From assembly GCA_027625915.1 (NCBI GenBank), contig JANTQA010000070.1:9119001-9183000 (forward strand): a DNA stretch of 64,000 nucleotides, in the 5' to 3' direction. The notes beneath the pieces are model-generated. The model did no database searches and was not told the DNA's origin. It saw only the letters and a list, made by a program, of their open reading frames with translations. The stretch is from Anaeramoeba flamelloides. Lineage: Eukaryota > Metamonada > Anaeramoebidae. The stretch's first letter is position 1. Each line of letters starts with the position of its first letter. Positions 21,494 through 34,554 of this stretch are shown piece after piece. The translations under genes were made by a program, and so were the position numbers.

Positions 21494-22112
21494 AACTATT
21501 TTTCAAAAATTTTGAGTCACTTTATAATGTTAATGGGAGTCGTTTTGAGGGTTTATTCCAGTATTCTTAACAAAAAAATATTTTCAAATTTTTGGATCAG
21601 AATCATTTTTTCTAATTTTACAAATTTTGGTTTGCTTTTTCAAATTTTTTTTTTCTTTTGTTATTCTTATTCTTTTTCTTTTTTTTTTTCTTTTTCTTGA
21701 AAAATTTTTCTTTTTTTTTTTTCTATTTTTTTTTTTTAAAAAGATCTTGTTGAAAAAAAAAAGAGATCTTCAAAAAGACAAATAATCACTAAGAAAATTT
21801 CGACTATTTAATGTCTTTGAAAATGGATTTAATTAATCAGTAACAAATCTTGTTGTCCACTTTTTTCAGTGAAATTTTAATATTAAAAAATCTGTTAATG
21901 CTCATTTCAAAAATTGTGACTCACTTTTTTTTAGTTTTTGGTTATATTTTTTTTTTTTTAATATTTAATATATCTGGCTTTTAGATATTTAGAATGACTT
22001 AAAAGTGAATCACAAGTCGTATTTAGTTATTAATTGTTCTTGAATACTAATGGATAATTTTTTTTTTTCAATTGATTATTTCGGGTGAGTCACAATTTTT
22101 GAAAAAAAGTTT
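21494..22112. mobile_element. MITE-like element E
   Basis: The left end AAACTATTTTTCAAAAATTT..GAGTCAC (21494-21520) is inverted at the right, GTGAGTCACAATTTTTGAAA..AAGTTT (22085-22112), about 25 of 28 positions. An internal GTGACTCAC motif at about 21917 repeats the terminal sequence. The interior has long T/C tracts and no coding sequence. It is collinear with 12521-13097. Confidence 0.65.
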
Positions 22113-22433
22113 GGTTGGATTTGGTGGAATTGAAGAATTGAATCTTATTATATTTTAGTAAATTTTAAACAACATTTAGCTTTAAGTTTTATTGTAAGAA
22201 TCTAAAATCATCTTCTCCCCAAAAAAAAAAAGATTTATTATAAAAAAATAAAAATCGAATCAATTTTATCGGTTATTTTCTTTTTATTTTATTGTTTAAT
22301 AATACAAAAAAAAAATATCAAATAATTTTTGAAAAAATTTTTTAGAGAATCTACTATCTTACACCACTCAAATAGAATATCCTTTTCTCATCCATCTCAA
22401 TTTTTTATCATGTCTTATGGTGTAGCTACTCCC

Positions 22434-22611
22434 TTAAGTGACTAATCTCTATTAAATTTTTTTTAGCTAAATTTAATTGAGATTGAGAAAATTTTTTGCC
22501 AATTCCTTAGATTGGAAACCCCTGTTTATTTTCAATATTAAACATATTTCTGAATCGGGATTCATTATTTAGAAATTGGTCAAAAAAATAAATAATAGAG
22601 ATACGTCCCTT
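22434..22611. mobile_element. TTAAGGG-ended MITE-like element, uninterrupted copy
   Basis: The left end TTAAGTGACTAATCTCTATT and right end AATAGAGATACGTCCCTTAA are imperfect inverses, about 178 bp apart. The interior aligns with the two halves of the 20563-20986 copy and supplies the empty site for the nested element there. Confidence 0.65.
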
Positions 22612-23565
22612 AAAAAGTTTTAAAAAACCAAGAAAATTACTAAAAAAATTTAAAAAAATTGTATTCGAAATGTAAATTTTACTCAAAAAATCAGGGATCC
22701 TAATTCAAAAGTGATTTGAACTTAGGTGTGCTAATGGTAGTGAATTGGGTGTTGACTCTGAACAAGAAGATAAAAAAAAACAGGATTATATTTGAAACAC
22801 CTTTATTAGTCTTTGTGCACGAATTATTTTGATCACATTAAAATATAAAATTTTTCCTTCTTTGTTTATTCAATATTGATTTGTGCGAGAGTTTTTAAGA
22901 AAGTAGACTTTTTCTTATTTCTTGTTTTTTTTCAAAAATTAACGTTTTTCTTTTCAAAAAAAAAATCTAAAAATAGTACAGTGCTTTACATTCGTTCTTA
23001 AATTGTGTTCTGAAAGCCAATTGGTTTTTGGATCCAGCTGAAAACCAAATAAACTTTAAGAAGCTTTTTCAGAATTATCAAGAATAACTTTCAAATAAAG
23101 ATTTTTCTGTATTCTGTAAACATTTGGATTTTAAAACTTGGTGATCTTAGTTTTGTGAATTTTAAAGTTTAGAATCTGAGAGACTTAACTTTTCTCTTTC
23201 TTTACAGAAACAAAGTTTCACAAAAAAAAGAAATTAAAAAAGAATACTTTTTTTATTTAAAAACGAAATTTTTAATAACACTATTTTTTTCCTATAAAGA
23301 AGAAAATAATCTGAGTGTTGAAAAACTACTTTGTTTCTGAAATTTTCTTGAAATTGGTTCTGAAAAACGACTTTAAGAAAAATACCAACAACAAGATTAT
23401 CAATCAACATCAGACGAAACAAAAACTTTATTTAACCTATTTAATTCAATTGTATTTGTCTTTCATTTTTCTTACCCAAATTGTGAATTTTATTTTTTCT
23501 ATTTTTATTTTTTCCAACCTTTTTTTGTTAATAATTTGATTTTAATTGTCAAAACATCACAACCT
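22612..23565. other. Upstream region of the FN3-GAR gene
   Basis: AT-rich. Overlapping short open frames on both strands around 23234-23539 have no recognisable protein features. The sequence just before the start is AACATCACAACCT. Confidence 0.45.
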
Positions 23566-26500
23566 ATGTTTTGCTATAAAATCAAAAAGAGTTTAACACT
23601 AATTGTTTTTTTTACTTTTCTTTTACTGTTTATTAACAAAAGTAAGTAGCTATCCCCTTCAATTTCACTTTTTTTTTTATTCTTATTTTTATCAACCTAA
23701 CCATGCTTATCCTTCCGCTTTTTATTGGCTTTTCTTTTTTGACTTTACCTTTAAAATTTCTTGACCGGCCTTCAAATAGTTTCAACAAACACATGTACTT
23801 CTCACCCGTATTCCAAAATAAAAGTAATTTACCTTGGTAGTGCACCCTCAGATGATTCAGATCTTTTTCTAAGTTTGTTAAATCGATCCAAAAATAATGA
23901 GAATGAAGAATATTTTACTTTAAATTCTTATAAACTTTCACGTTCAAATACCTCTTCTTTGGGTTTTTCTCAAAATTTACTTTCGGCTCCAATTTTAATT
24001 GTGTGGAACGACTATTCTCAATCATCAACACAATTCTATGCAAAATTTTTATTGAATTATGAAAAACAAACATTTAGTGAGGAATTTCGACTTTATGAAT
24101 ATAATCAGAACGAACAAGAACAAGAACAGGAACAAGAAAAAGAACAAGAAAAAGAAAAAGAAAAAGGGCAAATACAAGATTTGTCACAAGAAAAAGGAGG
24201 CCCAGAACAAGAACAAAAAAAAGAAAACGAAAAAGAACCAGAAAAAGAACAAGAACTCGAATTTGACAATTCTAAAGCTCTTTTTATTCAATTATTTACG
24301 AATGGACAAAGACCAAATTGGGTAGGACAGATTATAACCAAATCGGGAATAAGGATTGGGGATAAATTTTATATAACATTATCTGAATTTGATTCAAATA
24401 ATCCAAAATATTATTCACAAAGCTTACAAAATGATTGGGGGGTAATAGAAACAAGCAGCACTTTCCCATCCAAATATGAAGATGAAAATGAAAATGAATC
24501 CGAAATTTTTGTTGAACTGAAACCAAAAACAGATCAAGTAAATGCTAATGAAAAAAGTTCTGTTCTACAATTAACAAAAAGCTTCAATGGGAATTATAAT
24601 TCATTATTTTCAAGTAATAAAAAACCACTAGTAATATTAAGCCTAAATTCAATTGTTGAAAATAACAATTTTTTCATTATGTGGGCGGTAAATAGAAAGC
24701 AAACAGTTGCAAATGAAATTCCACCAATCGATATAGAATTAGATAATAACGAAGGCGAAACAAATAATTTAAATTTAATTCTTCTTATTGCTTCATGTTC
24801 AATTTTAATAATTATGTTAATTGTTCTCTTAAAAATCAAAAAACGGGGAAAAAAAGATAAAAAAATGGAAATGAAAAACGATGAAATAATAAAAATTTCT
24901 CAAATAAAAATAACCCCAAAATCTGCCAAGATACAATTACTGAGGCCCAATGAAAAGGATCCCGAAATTCATGAATATGAAATCCAAATTCGTTCCATAA
25001 ACCAATCAAATATTGAAAGGGACGAAGAAATCAAACCTTTAATCTACACATCTCAAATCTCTGAATTTAAAATCCCAAATTTAAAACCAAACCAAGAATA
25101 TTCATATCGAATTAGATCAAAAAATTCAAAAGGATATTCTGATTTTTCACCAAAAGAAACTTTTAAAACTAAAAAACAAATAGAAGAATTAAAAGAAATT
25201 TCTATGGTTATTGAAACTCAAGAAATTAAACCTAATGAATCAGCATATTTTGAAAGTGAAAAGGATGAAGATAATTACATAAAAGATGATGAATACAATT
25301 TAATAGAAGATAACGAAGAAATCATTATTATAAACGAAACACAACAAGATGATTTCGCAAATAAATATGATAACTTAAATCAAGGTGACAAACCTGATAC
25401 AATTAAAAATTCTAAAAGTAAATCAACTCCAAAATTTTCAAAAATTACATTTAAAAAACCCAACGAAAATGGATCCGAAATTCAAGAATATGAAATACAA
25501 ATCCAACCAATAAACCAAACAAATATTGAAAATAAAGAATCAATTAAACCTATAATCATAAAATCCCAAACACCAGAATTCATCATTCCTGATTTATTAC
25601 CAAATCAAGAATATTCATATCAATTAAGATCAAAAAACACAAATGGATATTCTGATTTTTCACCTAAAGAAATCATAAAAACCCAAAGTGATAAACCAAA
25701 ACCAATTAAAAACACCAAAACCCAAACAACTCCAAATTCTTCAAAAATTACATTTAAAAAACCCAATGAAAATGGATCTAAAATTCAAGAATATGAAATA
25801 CAAATCCAACCAATAAACCTAAAAAGGATTGAAAATGAAGAATCAATCAAACCTATAATCATTAAATCTCAAACACCAGAATTTATCATTCCCGATTTAT
25901 TACCAAATCAAGAATATTCATATCAAATAAGATCAAAAAACTCAAATGGATATTCTGATTTTTCACCCAAAGAAATCATAAAAACCCAAAGTGATAAACC
26001 AGATATAATTAAAAACACCAAAAGTAAATCAACTTCAAATTCTTCAAAAATTACATTTAAAAAACCCAATGAAAATGGATCTAAAATCCAAGAATATGAA
26101 ATCCAAATCCAACCAATAAATCAATCAAAAATTTTCAAGGAAAAAGAAACTAAACCAAAAATAATTAAATCTCAAATACCAGAATTTATTATACTAAAGT
26201 TAAAACCAAATCAAGAATATTCATATCAAATAAGATCAAAAAACACAAATGGATATTCTGATTTTTCACCTAAAGAAATCATAAAAACTCAAAGCGATAA
26301 ACCAGATACAATTAAAAACACCAAAAGTAAATCAACTTCAAATTCTTCAAAAATTACATTTAAAAAACCCAATGAAAATGGATCTAAAATTCAAGAATAT
26401 GAAATACAAATCCAACCATTAAATCAATCAAATATTGAAAATAAAGAATCAATTAAACCTATAATCATAAAATCTCAAATACCAGAATTTATCATTCCTG

Positions 26501-29500
26501 ATTTATTACCAAATCAAGAATATTCATATCAAATAAGATCAAGAAATACCAATGGATATTCTGATTTTTCACCCAAAGAAACACTAAAAACCCAAAGCGA
26601 TAAACCAGATACAATTAAAAACACCAAAACTCAATCAACTCCAAATTCTTCAAAAATTACTTTTAACCCCCCAAATGAATATGGATCTGAAATCCAAGAA
26701 TATGAAATCCAAATCCAACCATTAAATCAAATAAATATTGAAAATAAAGAAGAATCAATCAAACCTATAATCATTAAATCTCAAACACCAGAATTCATCA
26801 TTACTGATTTATTACCAAATCAAGAATATTCATATCAATTAAGATCAAAAAACTCAAATGGATATTCTGATTTTTCACCTAAAGAAATCATAAAAACTCA
26901 AAGTGACAAACCAGATATAATTAAAAACACCAAAACCCAATCAACTTCAAATTCTTCAAAAATTACATTTAAAAAACCCAATGAAAATGGATCTAAAATT
27001 CAAGAATATGAAATTCGAATTCAACCAATAAACCCAAAAATTGTAAATGAAAATAAAGAATCAATCAAACCTATAATCATTAAATCTCAAACACCAGAAT
27101 TTATCATTCCCGATTTATTACCAAATCAAGAATATTCATATCAAATAAGATCAAAAAACACAAATGGATATTCTGATTTTTCACCTAAAGAAATCTATCA
27201 AACTAAAAGTGATAAACCTGATTCAATTGAAAATTTGAAACTCACTGAATTAGGTCCAAATGATGCATCTTTTGAATGTAATAAACCCAATGAAAATGGA
27301 TCTGAAATTGAATTTTATGAAATCCAAGTTAAACCAAGAAACCCAAAAAATATTGAAAATGAAGAAGAATCAACCAAACCTATAATCATTAAATCTAAAA
27401 AACCAGAATTTATAATTTCTGATTTAAAACCAAATCAAGAATATGAGTTATCAATAAGATCAAAAAATTCAAATGGATTTTCAAAATTTTCACCCAAAGA
27501 AAATTTTACAACCTTAACTGATATTCCTGAACCAATTGAAAAATTTTCACAATATGAAATCCTCTCCAAATCAATAATAATTGAATGGGACGAACCTGTA
27601 AATAATGGAGAAGAAATCGATTTTTATGAAATAAGACTTCGTGGAATAAAAAATATAAATGAAGACGAAGATGGCGATGAAGAAGAGGACGAAGATGAAG
27701 AAGAGGACGAAGATGAAGATGAAAATGAAGACGAAGAAGAAGATGCAGATAATACAGAAGAAGAAATAATTTATAAAATCAAAACTTTACAATATGAAAT
27801 TGAAAAATTAAAACCAAACAAAGATTATTTAATAAAAATTCGATCACATAATCCAAATGGTTATTGTAAAAAAGATTTTGAACAATTATTTAAAACAAAA
27901 AGCCATATTCCCGATCAAATTAAACAAATAAATTTAAAAGAAAATTTCTCAACAAAATTCCTTATTAATTGGGAAAAACCCAATGATCATGGTTCAATAA
28001 TTGATTATTATGAAATATTAATAAATGAGTCAACATCTTATTCAACTATAAATATGGGAAATGAAACCCTAAAAACAACAAATATTTTAGAAATGGATTT
28101 TAACCATTTAAAACCTAATACAAATTATTTATTAAAAATTAGAGCACATAATTCCCACGGTTATGGAAAATTCTCCGAAATTAATAATTTTAAAACATTA
28201 ACAGATGTACCCGACCAAATTCAAAATATTGAAATAATTTCAATTTTTAGAGAATCTATGAAAATTAAATGGGATCAACCAAACAACAATGGTGAAATTA
28301 TTGATTCTTATTTAATTGAATTACAATCTAATTTTCAAAATATGCAACCAATTCATATTAAAACAAAAAAAGAATTCCATGAAATCAATAATTTAAATCC
28401 AGACACTGAATATAAAATTAGAATTAAAGCGAATAATATCAAAGGATTTGGAAAATATTCCCAAAGTAAAATTGTGCAAATAAAAAATTTTGAAGTACCT
28501 GATCAAATTGAAACCATTAAATGTATTGATTTTTCATTTGATGAAATTACAATAGAATGGAATGAACCAAATTCTGATGGGATTCCAATCGATTATTATA
28601 AAATCAAATTAATACAAGAAGAAGAAAAAGAGGAAACTAATGACGAAAAAGAAACCGATAATAAGTATAAGGATAAGGACAATAACAAGGATAACAATAA
28701 TAATGAAAATAATATTATTAATAACAAACAAATAATTAAAGAAGTGGTAGATGAGGATGAAGAAGAAAAAACAAAAAAAGACGATGAACATAATCAAGAA
28801 GATGAAAATAATGTCCTTTATTATGAATCAAAAGCCAATAAATATAAATTCGAAAATTTAATCCCAAATAAAAATTATATAATTTATATTAAAGCACATA
28901 ATAAAATTGGGTTTTCTTTAAATTGGCAAAAATATAAATTTCAAACAAAATCAAATTTACCTAATAAAATAGAAAATGTTATTGCGAAAAAAATTCAATC
29001 AAGAAAGGTTAGAATTAATTGGGAAAAACCAGCAATAGGGAAATCAGAAATTATTGATTATCATTATCAATTTACTGTTCCATCTCAAACTGAACCCTTT
29101 TGTGGAACATCTCAAAAGGAAGAAAAAACCTTTACAAAATTAAAACCTAATAAAGAATATAGTTTTAAAATTAAGGCAAGGAATTCTTATGGGTTTTCAG
29201 AATTCTCGGATTTATTGACATTCAAAACTACAACAGAAACACCAAGAAAAATTCTTGATTATAATTGTAAAATAATTTCACCAACAAAGATAAAATTATC
29301 TTGGAAAAAGCCACTTAATGGCGGATCTAAAATAGATTATTATCAAATTGAATTAAAACCCATTGAAAGTGGATTAGAGATTGACAAACAAGAAAAAGAA
29401 AAAGAAAATGACAAAGAAACTGAAAAAAATGATAATAAGAATGAAAATAATGTTAAAAGAAAATTACTTTTTGAAACAGAAGAAAATGAAATTGTTATAG

Positions 29501-32500
29501 ATAATTTAATACCATATAAACCTTATAATTTTTCTCTGAAGGCACATAACGAAAAAGGATTTGGAAGAGCTATTCCTGATTTAATTTTTCAAACTTTTAA
29601 ATCCACACCCACACTGATCGCTGCAAAACCAAAAATTGAAGTTAGTTCTACAAAGGCATTCTTTTCTTGGAAAGAACCGGAAACCCGATCAAACAAACCA
29701 ATTAAACAATATCAAATCAAAATTATTTCCGATGAAAATAAGATACTATCCACTATTACAACAGTAAAACCAAATTTTACTTTTCCAAAGCTAAAACCAA
29801 ATAAAAAATATTCTGTATCAATTCGATCACAAAATGATATTGGTTGGTCAGATTATTCAGAACCTCAATCATTTACAACATTACCAGACGCCCCAGACAG
29901 TATTTCAAAAATAAATATATCTGAAATTGGCACAACTTTTGTTTCTTTCAATTGGGAAATACCTGAGGATAATGGTAAAAAAATTGATAATTATATTATT
30001 ACGTTAATAAAAGATGAAAACAATAACAAAAAGACCGATAACCAGAATATGTCAAATAGTGATGACAACAACAATAATATAACTAAAAGTATTGAATTAC
30101 CAAAAGATGAAGAAAAAAAAAAATTGAATTATTTAATTTTTAATACAGAAAAAACAAGTTATAAAATTTCAAATTTAATTCCAAATCAAAATTATTATTT
30201 TACGATTCAAGCCCAGAATGAAATTGGAAATGGCCCAATTTCTCACAAGGAAACATTTTCGACTTTAGTCGATAAACCAAATTCAATAGATGAAAAGGAA
30301 ATTGATGTCAATATCGATTTAAATGAAGTAAATATTTCTTGGAAAGAACCTGGTGATAACGGATCGCCAATTATTAATTATAAATTATTGCTTTGTTTAC
30401 TTCAAAAAAAAGATAATAACAAAATTAGTGATAATAACAGTAATGATAATTTAGAAAATGAAAACAAAATTAGAACAAAAGAAGGAAAAGAAGGGAACCA
30501 AGGAAAAGAAGGAAAAGAAGGAAACGAAGAAAACGAAAAAACAAAAGAAAAAGAAGAAATGAAAGAAGATGAGGACCACGAAGAAAATCAAGAAATAATG
30601 CAACATTTTACAAATTCAAATAAAACTAAATTTAAATTATTAGGTTTAAAATCCTTATCAAAATATTCTATTCAAATCGCAGCTGCCAATGAACTTGGAT
30701 TTTCAATTTTTTCAATACCAAAATATTTTCATACCAATACCACACAGCCAGACCCAATCAAAGAAATCCAAATAAATAACCTTACTCACACAGATATTAT
30801 TTTCGAATGGGAAAAACCATACAACAATGGAGAATTAATTGATTATTATTCAATTGAATTGAAATTAAAAGATATTCAAAACTCTAAACCAATAACAATT
30901 GAAAAGGCTACAAATAACCATTCTTTTTCAAATTTAAATCCAAATACAAATTATCAACTTTTCATTAAGGCACATAATAAAAATGGCTATGGAATTGATA
31001 ATGTTCCAATTGCTTTTAAAACGAAAGAATACGTTCCTGATCAAATTGAGTTAAAAAATATTAAAATAATAGATATTGATTCTGATTATATCGAGCTACA
31101 ATTTAATAAGCCTAGAAATAATGGTAAAATTATTGAAAATTATAAATATGAATTAACCAATAAATCACTATTAACTACAGATAAAGAAAATGCTACAATA
31201 TCAAAAATCATAGCTTGTAATAATGAAAAAGATGATAAAAATTTAGAAACAAATGAAAATGAAAATAAAAATAATAAAAATAAAACAGAAGATAATAATA
31301 ACAATAACATAAATAATAAAGAAACTTGCGATAATGATAATATTCAAAAAATAAAAATTGATAATTTAATTTCCAATACAGAATATTCCTTTAAAATCCA
31401 GGCAGAAAATAAATGTGGATATGGTAAAAATTCTAAAGAATTAATATTCAAAACGACAAAAGACAGACCCATCAATATTGATGAACAAACAATCATAAAA
31501 CCAGAATTTAACAAAGTTTATATTGAATGGAAAAAGCCATTAGATAAAGAGGGCTTAATAGATTTTTATCAAGTCGATATGGTAAGTGTAAAAAATGAAA
31601 AGGATCTTATTAAGGCCAAAACAAAAAATTGTTTCATTGAAATAATCAATTTAATACCAAATACCAAATATACATTTACTATCAAACCACACAACGAAGT
31701 AGGGCTTTCCAAAGGAGCTAAGGAATATTTTTTTAATACTTTAGTTGATGCGCCAGAATCTGTTACAGGATTTAGCATTGAAGAAATTAACTTAAGAACG
31801 ATCACTTTAAATTGGACTGAACCAGCAAATAATGGCGATCCTATTAAATATTATCAAATTAAGGTGTATAATTCCCAATCAAGAATACCAGAGATATATA
31901 ACATTAAGGGGTTATTTCTCCAATTAACAGATTTATTATTAAATACTCTCTATCATTTTGAAATAAGAGCTAGAAATACAATAGGCTATTCACCAAGCCC
32001 TTCAAAAATTTCGCATTTAACTGAAAAAGGCGACATACCAAACAGCATCGAATATTTAAATAAGGTAACAAAAATCAACGATCAAACTGTTTTATATTGG
32101 CCAGAACCTTTAAATAATGGTGAAAAAATTGAAAATTATCGAATTACTATAAAGTCAATAAACCAAGAATTAATTTTGAAAAAGGAAACAGAAAGACCAA
32201 AATTAAATATTTTAGCAAAGCAATTATTAGACAACCAAAATTATTTTATTCAAATATTAGCTAAAAATTCTATTGGCTATTCAAAAATATCTAATTCTAT
32301 TAGATTAAAACTAAATCAAAAGTTGCCATCTCCATGTACTAATTTATCATGTATTGAATCTAAACCTAATTCTTTACTAATACAATGGGAACATCCCAGT
32401 CAATTCAAAAAATCACTATTAGTGGACTTTTTTAAAATAATTATCACATTGTCAAAACCAACAACAACAACAAAAAAAAAAAAAAACAAAACAATTAATA

Positions 32501-34554
32501 CCAAGAAGAGAGTTAATAATAAGAATGGAATTAAGAACAATAATACGACCACCAATAGGAAAACTAATAGTAAGATTAATATGAACACGAATAATAAACA
32601 GAATACTGAACAAAAGAATTTATTGAAAAGAATAATCTATAATTATAATACAAATCACAATCAATATAAAATTAATAATTTGCCAGCAAATAGCAAATTT
32701 AAAATTATTATGAGAGCACACAATTTTAATGGGTTTTCCGAATCAACAGAAAATAAAATATTTTACACTGCAATTGATAAATTAAATGAAGTTGAAATAA
32801 AAGAATCTCAGAATATTTTCGAAAAACAAAAAGCTAATTTAAAAATAAAATGTTTTAAAAAATTACATCATAATTTATTTATTAAATGGGGAGTAATTGA
32901 AAATAAAAATAATCAAATTTACAATATTACTGGTGGTATTGAAGAAGATGAAGATCTGAAAAAAAATGAAATTCCCAAAGAAAATGAAAATGATTTAAAT
33001 GAATTAGAAAAAGAATACGAAAAAGAAAAGGAAGGAAAAACAAAAATAAATAAATTAAGCACTATTGATGATGATGATGACGATGATGATTTTAATGTAA
33101 ATGAAAATTTAATGAAAGTTAATTGGCAAGAATTACCAATAATCAATGAACACCAAATTGATCATTATTTAGTCTCAATCCAAACAGAATTAAATGAAAA
33201 GCCATTTAAATTTAAATGCTACACAAACGAATGTGAATTTTCTGAATTAAATGCAGGAAGAAAATATAAAGTCCAAATTAAATTACATAACAAATTAGGA
33301 TATTTTGAATCAAATTTTAAAACATTCCAAACTACATCGGGAGTACCAGCACAGATAAATGATATTAAATATACATTTCTGGAGAATAATAGCGAAATTA
33401 AAATCAATTGGTTAAAGCCATGGAATGGCGGATCAAAAATATCAAGTTACTCAATCTTTTATAATAATGAAAAAATTAATAAAATAATAAAAATTAAGCC
33501 AGATCAAAATTCTTGTATTTTTGCAATTAAACCGAGCTTTACTACCTTTTTCCAGATTTATTCATCCAATAGGTTTGGTGATAGTAAGCCCTCAGATCCA
33601 AGAATTGCTTTACCACCAAGAAAGACAGATGAAATTTCTAAAAATAGGAACAATAAGCTAACGAAGGCCTTTGAAAAAATAACTAAGAAATATAATATCG
33701 TATTAAAATTAGAATGTATTAAAGTTGATGAAGAGAGGGGCACTGAAGATTACAAAGTACTAGGAAGAACAATTACAATTGATTACAAGAAGGGCTTTGA
33801 ATGGATTAGAGTTGGCGGCGGGTACATGAAATTTGATGATTTCATTAAAAAGCATCGTTTAAACAAGGATGAATTTATTAAAAGTAATGAAAAATTTGGG
33901 ACTTCGATATTACGTGGTAGAAATTATCAGTTGTCAGATTATACAGCCACACCCTCGCCATTAACAGAAAGATATAAAAAAACAGAGACATCACCAACAA
34001 TATCTGTCGCAAAACATTTATTAACAAATTCTCCTCAAAGATTAAAATTATTAAAAAAACATTCGCGAATTAAGACAAACGAAAAAACTAAAATCAAAAG
34101 AAATTTATTTCAAAAATTTCAATCAAATAAGTCCAGCCAACCAGTAAACAAGAATCTTAAATCAAAAAAAAATATTAACAAAAAAAGATCAACAAAAACT
34201 TCGAGATTAACAAAATCAATAAATACAACCAATCGTGATAAAAAATCTCAAAATAAAAAATCTCAAAATAAAAAATCTCAAAATAAAAATAATGTTCAAA
34301 AAACTGAAAAAAAGAAAATTACTCGATCGAGAAGAAATAGAATCGGTGGCACATTAAAGCCCAAGAAAAACACTAATTTTAATATAAGAAAAAAAAATCA
34401 AAATCAAAATAAGGTGAAAAAGGTAAATAGAACACAAACAACTAAAAAAACAAATCAAAAAGGAAAATCTAAACTTAAAAAACGTTCTTTGACTTCAAAT
34501 GAAAAAGATATTACAACTGTCAAACCCAAAGAAATTGTTGAAAAAAAAAATTAA
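23566..34554 (+). CDS. Giant type I membrane protein: FN3 array plus GAR domain
   Basis: Exon 1 (23566-23641) encodes 25 residues with a clear signal peptide (MFCYKIKK then LIVFFTFLLLF). Intron 23642-23779 starts GTAAGT and ends TAG. Exon 2 runs in frame to 34554, giving 3616 residues. Order: signal peptide, unrecognised ectodomain (26-355, with an EQEKEK run), one transmembrane helix (about 356-378, LILLIASCSILIIMLIVLLK) followed by KIKKRGKKDKK, about 25 fibronectin III domains (about 398-3306), a GAR domain (about 3328-3383) whose hallmark is W3367-IRVGGGY then FIKKH, and a Lys/Arg/Ser-rich tail. GAR domains are known from GAS2 and spectraplakins as microtubule-binding modules. The positive charge after the helix predicts that the FN3 array and GAR face the cytosol, unlike most FN3 proteins. 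A membrane-microtubule tether role is inference. FN3 units 2-7 are near-identical. Several later units carry acidic or Asn-rich insertions in one loop. Confidence 0.85.
25387..27210 (+). repeat. Six tandem FN3-coding units of 303-306 bp
   Basis: Units start at 25387, 25690, 25993, 26296, 26599 and 26905, and end at 27210 (303, 303, 303, 303, 306 and 306 bp). Each begins DKP and ends FSPKE..KTQS. They are near-identical at the DNA level, including synonymous sites, which points to recent unequal exchange or gene conversion. The 306-bp units carry one added codon. Confidence 0.9.

Noticed and set aside
21512-21700. Plus-strand open frame ending in Phe/Ser runs
   Set aside because: It lies inside MITE-like element E and its tail is the T/C tract.
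23234-23539. Overlapping open frames on both strands before the FN3 gene
   Set aside because: No domain, no signal and overlapping on opposite strands; typical chance frames in AT-rich DNA.
25387-27210. Regular spaced direct repeats as a possible CRISPR or satellite array
   Set aside because: The units are in-frame FN3 codons of 101-102 residues inside a single open frame.
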